NCBI GenBank assembly: GCA_046732975.1
Contig: JBKPOG010000153.1
Coordinates: forward strand, 1 to 6,089
Reading direction: 5' to 3'
Length of the DNA stretch: 6,089 nucleotides
DNA from: JAMXLO01 sp046732975
Lineage (GTDB): Bacteria; Pseudomonadota; Alphaproteobacteria; Acetobacterales; Acetobacteraceae
The notes under the pieces: generated by a model
What the model saw: the letters and a program-made list of their open reading frames with translations, nothing else
What the model was told of the DNA's origin: nothing
Database searches by the model: none
Translations under genes and position numbers: made by a program
Shown here: piece after piece, positions 1-5,324 of the stretch
Numbering within the stretch: the first letter of the stretch is position 1
Layout: every line of letters begins with the position of its first letter

Positions 1-1584
1 GCTTTGATCGCCTGCCAGCAGGGCATCAAATGGAATTACCGCGAGCTGGGCGAGAGGGTGGACGCTTTCGCTGCTGGCCTGCTTGGGCTCGGACTGAAGC
101 CGGGCGAGCGGGTCGGCATCTGGTCACCCAACAACGCCGCATGGGTCGTGACGCAATTTGCCACCGCCAAGGCCGGGTTGATCCTGGTGAACATCAATCC
201 AGCTTATCGGCTGGCCGAGGTGGAATATGCGCTGAACAAGGTGGGCTGCCGCGCGCTGATCACCGCAACGTCGTTCAAGACCAGCGACTATGTCGGCATG
301 ATCGATACGTTGGCGCCGGAGTTGCGGCACGCACAAGCTGGTCATCTCGATGCGGCCAAGCTGCCGGCGCTGCGGCTGGTGATTCAGATCGGCGCTGATA
401 CCAGACCCGGCATGCTGGCATTCGACAGTGTCTACGATCATGGCGGCGCCGATCAGCACGCGCGACTGGGGGAGCTGGACCGCACCCTGCAGTTCGACGA
501 TCCGATCAACATTCAGTTCACGTCTGGGACCACCGGCCTGCCCAAGGGCGCCACGTTGACGCACCACAACATCCTCAACAACGGCTACTTCATTGGCCAG
601 GCGATGGGCTACAGCGAGCAGGACAAGGTATGCATTCCGGTGCCGCTGTATCACTGCTTCGGCATGGTGATCGGCAATCTCGCCTGCATCACGCATGGCG
701 CGGCGATGGTGCTGCCCGGCGAAGGCTTCGATCCGTTGGCGACTCTGCAGGCGGTCGCGTCCGAGCGCTGCACATCGCTCTATGGCGTGCCGACCATGTT
801 CATCGCCGAGCTGGACCATCCGGAATTCGCCACGTTCGATCTGAGCAGCCTGCGCACCGGCATGATGGCGGGAGCGCCTTGTCCGATCGAGGTGATGCGT
901 CGCTGCATTCGCGATATGCATCTGACCGAGATGACCATTGGCTACGGGATGACCGAGACCAGCCCTGTCAGTACGCAGACGGCGCGCGATGATGAACTCG
1001 ATCGCCGAGTGTCCACCGTGGGTCGCGTGCATCCGCATGTTGAGGTCAAGATCATCGACAGCGAAGGCCGCATCGTGCCGCGCGGCACGCCGGGAGAGTT
1101 CTGTACGCGGGGCTATTCAGTGATGTTGGGTTACTGGGACGACGAGGAACGTACCAAGCAGGCGATCGATGCGGCTGGGTGGATGCACACTGGCGACCTG
1201 GCGACAATGGACGCGGACGGCTATTGCAACATCGTTGGCCGCATCAAGGATATGGTCATTCGCGGCGGCGAGAACGTGTATCCGCGCGAGATCGAAGAGT
1301 TCCTGTACCGTCATCCGAAGATCCAGGACGTGCAGGTGTTTGGCGTTCCCGATGAACGCTACGGGGAAGAGCTGTGCGCATGGATCAGGCTGCGTTCAGG
1401 TGAGACGCTGAGCGCCGAAGACGTCCGCGATTTCTGCCGCGACCAGATCGCGCACTACAAGGTGCCGCGCCATATTCGCTTTGTGGACGAATTTCCGATG
1501 ACCGTTACCGGCAAGATCCAGAAGTTCATCATGCGCGAGCAGATGACGCAGGAGCTTGGGGTCAAGGAGGCGGTGACGGCATGA
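1..1584 (+). CDS. Acyl-CoA synthetase (AMP-binding, ANL superfamily), 5'-truncated by window edge
   Basis: This enzyme activates a carboxylic acid with ATP to an acyl-adenylate and transfers it to CoA in the cytoplasm. The frame is already open at base 1 and 527 codons are visible. The visible start falls in the usual N-terminal region of the family, so some tens of residues are probably missing; the TTG at base 4 is not a credible start. Counting the first codon as 1, the motifs are: ATP/phosphate loop TSGTTGLPKG (174-183), YGMTET (315-320), HTGDL with Asp399, hinge region GRIKD (413-417) followed by GGENVYP (422-428), and the C-terminal catalytic lysine in TGKIQK (Lys505). All core motifs are intact, so the gene looks functional. 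It resembles the medium/long-chain fatty-acyl-CoA synthetase branch, but the substrate cannot be read from sequence. Its TGA overlaps a downstream ATG (ATGA at 1581-1584). Family call is secure; substrate is open. Confidence 0.95.
   Translation, partial: ALIACQQGIKWNYRELGERVDAFAAGLLGLGLKPGERVGIWSPNNAAWVVTQFATAKAGLILVNINPAYRLAEVEYALNKVGCRALITATSFKTSDYVGMIDTLAPELRHAQAGHLDAAKLPALRLVIQIGADTRPGMLAFDSVYDHGGADQHARLGELDRTLQFDDPINIQFTSGTTGLPKGATLTHHNILNNGYFIGQAMGYSEQDKVCIPVPLYHCFGMVIGNLACITHGAAMVLPGEGFDPLATLQAVASERCTSLYGVPTMFIAELDHPEFATFDLSSLRTGMMAGAPCPIEVMRRCIRDMHLTEMTIGYGMTETSPVSTQTARDDELDRRVSTVGRVHPHVEVKIIDSEGRIVPRGTPGEFCTRGYSVMLGYWDDEERTKQAIDAAGWMHTGDLATMDADGYCNIVGRIKDMVIRGGENVYPREIEEFLYRHPKIQDVQVFGVPDERYGEELCAWIRLRSGETLSAEDVRDFCRDQIAHYKVPRHIRFVDEFPMTVTGKIQKFIMREQMTQELGVKEAVTA
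1564..1570 (+). promoter_or_regulatory. Strong Shine-Dalgarno aligned with ATG 1581, not with the GMC body
   Basis: AAGGAGG lies inside the last codons of the acyl-CoA synthetase gene, 10 bases before the ATG at 1581. It is the best ribosome-binding sequence near this junction. It is 21 bases from the GTG at 1592 and 123 bases from the ATG at 1694, so it cannot directly serve either. This suggests that 1581 was, or still is, a real translation start, made ineffective for the oxidoreductase by the repeat that follows. Confidence 0.7.
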
Positions 1585-1697
1585 ACGCTATGTGTCATTG
1601 CGAGGAGCGCAGCTTGCTTGGCCGGGCTCCACCTGGCCAAGCAAGCTCGTTGTGCGCGAACAACCCCACCGAGATTGCTTCGCTTCGCTCGCAATGA
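1581..1697 (+). CDS. Possible 38-codon leader ORF running through the repeat, ATGA-coupled to the GMC gene
   Basis: ATG 1581 overlaps the stop of the upstream synthetase (ATGA) and has a well-spaced AAGGAGG. The frame reads MNAMCHCEER at its N-terminus and then continues through repeat-derived sequence. It stops at TGA 1695-1697, which overlaps the ATG at 1694 in another ATGA. The peptide has no recognisable domain and is composed almost entirely of repeat sequence, so a function of the product itself is unlikely. Its plausible role is to deliver ribosomes to the GMC start by termination-reinitiation, because that start has no Shine-Dalgarno of its own. The frame and both overlaps are seen directly; translation is inferred. 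It may simply be the remnant 5' end of the oxidoreductase gene. Confidence 0.4.
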   Translation: MNAMCHCEERSLLGRAPPGQASSLCANNPTEIASLRSQ

Positions 1698-1701
1698 CAC
1701 A
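1591..1701. repeat. 111-bp MITE/REP-like palindromic repeat (TGTGTCATTGCGAG termini)
   Basis: The ends 1591-1604 (TGTGTCATTGCGAG) and 1688-1701 are perfect 14-bp inverted repeats. Inside them lies a second, perfect 13-bp inverted repeat (1611-1623 with 1635-1647), then an imperfect palindrome around TTGTGCGCGAACAA (1650-1663) and a GCTTCGCTTCGCTCGC stretch (1679-1694). The terminal sequence belongs to a widespread type of dispersed bacterial repeat whose translation gives 'CHCERSEAI'-like strings in mis-annotated proteins. Such elements are non-autonomous and encode no transposase. Only one copy is in the window, so dispersal is inferred from resemblance. No target-site duplication is evident (left flank CGCTA, right flank GGACA). 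The element sits exactly between two operon genes and its right end contains the probable GMC start codon. Confidence 0.85.
1611..1647 (+). repeat. Strong hairpin inside the repeat
   Basis: AGCTTGCTTGGCC (1611-1623) pairs perfectly with GGCCAAGCAAGCT (1635-1647). The stem extends inward by a G-U pair (1624/1634) and two G-C pairs (1625/1633, 1626/1632), giving about 16 pairs with a five-base loop (1627-1631). As mRNA it would form a very stable structure between the synthetase and oxidoreductase frames, where it could stall exonucleases, be an RNase site or dampen downstream expression. The bases that follow are CGTTG, not a T-run, so it is not called a rho-independent terminator. Confidence 0.8.
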
Positions 1702-3310
1702 GGACACGTACGACTTCATCGTGACGGGCGCCGGCTCGGCCGGCTGTGCTGTCGCGTCGCGCCTTTCCGAATCCGGTCGCTATCGCGTGCTGCTGCTTGA
1801 GGCAGGGGGACGCGACAGCAATCCCTGGATCCATATCCCGATTGGCTACACCAAGGCGTTTGCTAATCCACATGTGAACTGGATGTTCGAAAGCGCACCG
1901 GAAGCGCAGCTGAACAACCGTACGCTCTATCTGCCGCGTGGGAAGTTGCTGGGCGGCACCAGCTCGATTAACGGCATGGTGTACATGCGCGGCGATCCCG
2001 GCGACTATGACCATTGGCGGCAGCTCGGTTGCACCGGTTGGGATTGGGATTCCGTGCTGCCGTTCTTTAAGAAGGCCGAAGACAATGTGCGTGGCGCCGA
2101 TGAATTCCATGGCGTCGGCGGACCGCTGCGCGTGTCCGACCCGCCGCAAATCTGGCCGCTCGGGAAAGCGATGGTGGAAGCAGCGGTGCAGGCAGGCCTG
2201 CCGCGCATCGCCGACTTCAATGGTGGGCAGAAGGAGGGTGCTGGTTACTACCAGACCACCACTGGCGATGGACGTCGCTGGAGTTCCGCTCGCGCCTACC
2301 TCCATGCGGCGCGCCGGCGGGCCAATCTCACCATCGTAACCAACGCCCACGCTACGCGCGTGCTGATCGAGAACGGTCGTGCAATTGGCGTCGAGTACCG
2401 CACGCCACAGGGCCTGCGCACAGCACGCGCCAATGGGGAAGTCATCGTCTCCGGCGGGGCCTATGGTTCGCCGCACCTGCTGCAACTCTCGGGCCTTGGG
2501 CCGGCCGAAGTGCTGAATAACGTCGGAATCACTGTTTTGCGCGACATGCCGGCGGTGGGCGCCAACCTGCATGACCACTTCAACACCTACAGCAGCTACC
2601 GCCTTTCACAGTCCGTCACGTTGAATGATCTGGCGCGCAGCAAGCTGCGTAAGCTCATGGTCGGCGTGCAATACGCGTTTGGCCGACGCGGGCTGATGGC
2701 GAGCTCCGGACTGTTTGCCGGCGCCTTCCTGCGTAGCGATCCTCGGCTGGAGCGACCGGACATCCAGATCAACATGACCGCCTGGAGCACCGCGCGGCGC
2801 GATCGCGACGGTATTCATCCGCACCCATTTCCCGGCATTACGCTGAGCCCGGTGCATCTGCGGCCCGAGGGCCGCGGCACCGTGCGGGTGAAGAGTCCTG
2901 ACCCGCTTTCCTCGCCGGAGATCCGCTTCAATTTCCTGAAATCGGACTACGACATGCAGGCGCTGATCTTCGGCATCCGCACGTGTCGCAAGATCGCCGC
3001 ACAGCCAGCCTTGACGCAGTACATCACCGAGGAGGTTGCCCCGGGTCCACGCTACGAGAGCGATGCGGAACTGGCGCAGGTTGTCCGCGACAACGGCGTG
3101 TCGAACCATCATCCGGTCGGCTCCTGTCGTATGGGCGCCGGAACCGACGCCGTAGTCGACCCGAGGCTGCGTGTGTATGGTGTCGAGCGTTTGCGAGTTG
3201 CGGACGCGTCGATCATGCCTGCGATCATCGCCGGCAACACCAACGCGCCCTCGATCATGATAGGCGAGAAGGCCGCCGCGTTGATCCTGGAGGACGCTGG
3301 GGCCGCATAA
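1694..3310 (+). CDS. GMC-family FAD-dependent oxidoreductase (choline/alcohol dehydrogenase-like)
   Basis: Members of this family oxidise alcohols to aldehydes or ketones using bound FAD, usually passing electrons to a quinone or other acceptor. From ATG 1694 the protein has 538 residues, a normal length for the bacterial branch. The Rossmann motif GAGSAG (12-17) follows at once, with Glu36 at the end of strand 2 for the FAD ribose. GMC signature 1 is at about 81-104 (PRGKLLGGTSSINGM at its start) and signature 2 at 253-270 (SGGAYGSPHLLQLSGLGP). The C-terminal active site has SNHHPVGSC with probable catalytic His473, and GNTNAP (514-519), whose Asn supplies the second catalytic position. There is no signal peptide. 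Start choice: 1694 gives a family-like N-terminus (MTQDTYDFIV) but lacks a Shine-Dalgarno and lies within the repeat; GTG 1592 would add 34 repeat-derived residues. FAH follows after 11 bases. Substrate unknown. Confidence 0.93.
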   Translation: MTQDTYDFIVTGAGSAGCAVASRLSESGRYRVLLLEAGGRDSNPWIHIPIGYTKAFANPHVNWMFESAPEAQLNNRTLYLPRGKLLGGTSSINGMVYMRGDPGDYDHWRQLGCTGWDWDSVLPFFKKAEDNVRGADEFHGVGGPLRVSDPPQIWPLGKAMVEAAVQAGLPRIADFNGGQKEGAGYYQTTTGDGRRWSSARAYLHAARRRANLTIVTNAHATRVLIENGRAIGVEYRTPQGLRTARANGEVIVSGGAYGSPHLLQLSGLGPAEVLNNVGITVLRDMPAVGANLHDHFNTYSSYRLSQSVTLNDLARSKLRKLMVGVQYAFGRRGLMASSGLFAGAFLRSDPRLERPDIQINMTAWSTARRDRDGIHPHPFPGITLSPVHLRPEGRGTVRVKSPDPLSSPEIRFNFLKSDYDMQALIFGIRTCRKIAAQPALTQYITEEVAPGPRYESDAELAQVVRDNGVSNHHPVGSCRMGAGTDAVVDPRLRVYGVERLRVADASIMPAIIAGNTNAPSIMIGEKAAALILEDAGAA

Positions 3311-3321
3311 GGGGAAAACAC

Positions 3322-4104
3322 ATGCGCTGGGCACGTTTCGATCAGAACGGCACACCGTCCTACGGCGTTGTGGAGGGCGACGAGATCATTCCGGTACGCG
3401 GCTCGCCCTTCGACATGTGGGAGCGCACGAGCGCCCGGCTGAAGCTGGCTGATGTGAAGCTGCTGGTACCGGTAATCCCACCGACGTTCTATGCCGCCGG
3501 CCTGAATTATGCCGAGCATGTACGCGAGGCCGCGGAAAAAATCGGCCTGAAAGTAGAACTGCCGAAACAGGCCGATGCGGGCTACCGCGCCAACAATGCG
3601 CTGATTGCCCACGGCGAGAACATCGTGATCCCCAAGGACGCCACCGATCAGGTGCAGTACGAAGGGGAGTTGGTGGCGGTGATCGGCCGCAAATGCCAAC
3701 ACCTGACACGCGAAAATGCACCGTCGGCGGTGCTGGGCTACACGATCGGCAACGATGTGAGCGAACGTACCTGGCAGAAGGCGGATCGCACGCTGTGGCG
3801 CGCGAAGAATACCGACACGTTCAAGCCGATGGGCCCGTGGATCGAGACCGACGTGAAGCTTGATGATCTGATCACCAAGGTGCGGCTGAATGGCAAAGAG
3901 CTGATCGCGTTTCCGACCAATCACATGGTGTTCGGTGTGGTCGACTTTCTCGTGATGATGACGCGATACCTCACGCTGTACCCCGGCGACGTGTTGTGGA
4001 TGGGAACCGAAGGCGCTACCGAGAACATGAAGCACGGCGATGTGTGCGAAATCGAGATCACCGGCATAGGCACGCTGCGCAATCCGGTGGTGCGGGAGAG
4101 CTGA
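3322..4104 (+). CDS. Fumarylacetoacetate hydrolase (FAH) family protein
   Basis: This is a 260-residue cytosolic enzyme of the FAH superfamily, which uses a divalent metal to hydrolyse, decarboxylate, isomerise or hydrate 2-oxo or beta-diketo acids. The length matches the single-domain group (HpcE-half, YcgM and FAHD1-like), not eukaryotic fumarylacetoacetase. Metal ligands are visible as Glu114 and Glu116 in YEGELVAVIG and Asp145 in GNDVSER. Lys162 and the AKNTDTFKPMGPW segment form the usual substrate pocket, and the GDVLWMGTEG turn near the C-terminus is typical. An N-terminal cap of about 60 residues precedes FYAAGLNYAEH. Start 3322 has AAGGGGA six bases upstream (3309-3315); the frame is open further upstream but only as a shadow inside the GMC gene. 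One base separates its stop from the thiolase, implying translational coupling. Names such as 2-hydroxyhepta-2,4-diene-1,7-dioate isomerase are possible, but the reaction is undetermined. Confidence 0.92.
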   Translation: MRWARFDQNGTPSYGVVEGDEIIPVRGSPFDMWERTSARLKLADVKLLVPVIPPTFYAAGLNYAEHVREAAEKIGLKVELPKQADAGYRANNALIAHGENIVIPKDATDQVQYEGELVAVIGRKCQHLTRENAPSAVLGYTIGNDVSERTWQKADRTLWRAKNTDTFKPMGPWIETDVKLDDLITKVRLNGKELIAFPTNHMVFGVVDFLVMMTRYLTLYPGDVLWMGTEGATENMKHGDVCEIEITGIGTLRNPVVRES

Positions 4105-4105
4105 G

Positions 4106-5293
4106 ATGGACATGCAACGTGAAGTGGTCGTGGTTTCCGGCGTGCGCACCGCCATCGGCGACTTCGGCGGCGGATTGAAGGATGTGGCCCCGACCGAACT
4201 CGGCGCGCAGGTGGTGCGAGAGGCGCTGTCGCGCGCACACGTCGATGGCGGCGAGGTCGGGCAGGTTGTTTTCGGCAACGTGATTCACACCGAGCCGAAG
4301 GACATGTACCTCGCGCGTGTTGCCGCCATGAGCGCCGGCATTGCGAAAGAGGCGCCCGCACTCACACTGAACCGGTTGTGCGGCTCCGGACTTCAGGCCG
4401 TCGTGTCAGCGGCACAGACCATCATGCTTGGCGACACCGACATCGCTGTCGCCGGCGGCGCCGAAAGCATGAGTCGGGCGCCTTACCTGGCACAGGGCGT
4501 GCGGTGGGGTGCGCGAATGGGCGACGCGGCCATGGTCGACATGATGCTCGCCGCGCTGCATGACCCGTTCGACAACATACATATGGGCGAGACCGCCGAG
4601 AACCTGGCGGAGAGTCATCAAATCACCCGCGGTGACCAGGATGCGCTGGCGATCGAATCGCACCGCCGCGCCTCGCGCGCCATTGCGGAAGGTCGCTTCA
4701 CGCAGCAGATCCTGCCGGTCAAGCTGAAGACGCGGCGAGGTGAGACGGTGTTCGACACCGACGAACATCCGCGTGCCGACGCGACGGCAGAAGATCTGGC
4801 GAAATTGCGTCCAGTGTTTCGCAAGGACGGCACGGTGACCGCTGGCAACGCATCCGGCATCAATGATGGCGCCGCAGCCGTCGTACTGATGGAGCGTGAG
4901 GTTGCGGAGAAGCGCGGTGCAAAGCCGATGGGTCGGTTGGTTGCCTATGCGCACGCAGGTGTCGATCCGAAGATCATGGGAATCGGTCCGGTGCCCGCGA
5001 CCCGGCTTGCGTTACAGCGTGCCGGCCTGGGGCTGGCCGACATCGACGTGATCGAAAGCAACGAGGCGTTCGCCGCCCAGGCCTGTGCCGTGGCGAAGGA
5101 TCTGGGCTTTGATCCGGCAAAGACCAATCCGAACGGATCGGGCATTTCGCTCGGCCATCCTGTCGGCGCAACCGGCTGCATCCTGACGGTGAAGGCGCTG
5201 TACGAGCTGGAGCGCATCGGCGGCCGCTACGCGCTGGTCACCATGTGCATCGGCGGCGGCCAGGGCATCGCCGCGATTTTCGAACGCCTCTGA
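4106..5293 (+). CDS. bktB: Beta-ketothiolase, BktB-like (acetyl-CoA C-acyltransferase)
   Basis: The enzyme cleaves 3-ketoacyl-CoA with CoA to acetyl-CoA plus a shorter acyl-CoA, or runs in reverse to condense acyl-CoA with acetyl-CoA. The 395-residue protein closely follows, from memory, Cupriavidus necator BktB throughout: REVVVVSGVRTAIG at the start, DMYLARVAAMSAG, ESMSRAPYLA, and TMCIGGGQGIAAIFER at the end. Catalytic residues are present: nucleophile Cys92 in NRLCGSG, His351 in GHPVGATG and Cys381 in CIGGG. BktB is known for accepting C5 and longer 3-ketoacyl-CoAs as well as acetoacetyl-CoA. Start: ATG 4106 has GGGAG (4094-4098) at seven-base spacing; ATG 4112 would match the BktB N-terminus better but has poorer spacing. 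The gene begins one base after the FAH stop. In this cluster it more likely serves degradation than polyester synthesis, since no pha genes are visible. Exact chain-length range is inferred. Confidence 0.95.
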   Translation: MDMQREVVVVSGVRTAIGDFGGGLKDVAPTELGAQVVREALSRAHVDGGEVGQVVFGNVIHTEPKDMYLARVAAMSAGIAKEAPALTLNRLCGSGLQAVVSAAQTIMLGDTDIAVAGGAESMSRAPYLAQGVRWGARMGDAAMVDMMLAALHDPFDNIHMGETAENLAESHQITRGDQDALAIESHRRASRAIAEGRFTQQILPVKLKTRRGETVFDTDEHPRADATAEDLAKLRPVFRKDGTVTAGNASGINDGAAAVVLMEREVAEKRGAKPMGRLVAYAHAGVDPKIMGIGPVPATRLALQRAGLGLADIDVIESNEAFAAQACAVAKDLGFDPAKTNPNGSGISLGHPVGATGCILTVKALYELERIGGRYALVTMCIGGGQGIAAIFERL

Positions 5294-5324
5294 CAGCAGC
5301 AACGATCCAGGGGAGCAAAGCGGC

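Noticed and set aside
124..1038. 304-codon open frame on the - strand inside the acyl-CoA synthetase gene
   Set aside because: It lies wholly opposite a gene with full motif support and its translation is low-complexity, rich in His, Arg, Ala and Gln, typical of an antisense shadow in high-GC DNA.
4..1584. TTG at base 4 as the true start of the synthetase
   Set aside because: The frame is open through base 1 and the usual N-terminal residues of the family before the GIKWNYREL segment are missing, so the gene begins outside the window.
1611..1655. Rho-independent terminator after the synthetase gene
   Set aside because: The stem is strong but is followed by CGTTGTGCG rather than a T-run, and it is part of a repeat element whose downstream neighbours continue in the same direction at operon spacing.
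1586..1706. Target-site duplication flanking the repeat
   Set aside because: The flanks (CGCTA on the left, GGACA on the right) do not match, so transposition cannot be shown from the flanks.
1592..3310. GTG 1592 as the start of the GMC oxidoreductase
   Set aside because: It lies 21 bases from the only Shine-Dalgarno, and its first 34 codons are repeat sequence with no family counterpart; ATG 1694 is preferred.
2983..3321. Upstream extension of the FAH frame into the GMC gene (possible fusion or longer protein)
   Set aside because: The extra residues are an out-of-frame reading of the GMC C-terminus with no family similarity, and ATG 3322 has a good ribosome site and the expected N-terminus MRWARF.
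3109..4278. 389-codon open frame on the - strand across the GMC, FAH and thiolase genes
   Set aside because: It spans three well-supported + strand genes and shows no recognisable domain; a shadow of GC-rich codon bias.
5294..5324. Promoter or regulatory site in the thiolase-lyase gap
   Set aside because: Only 31 bases, containing a ribosome-binding sequence and no recognisable -35/-10 pair or operator symmetry.
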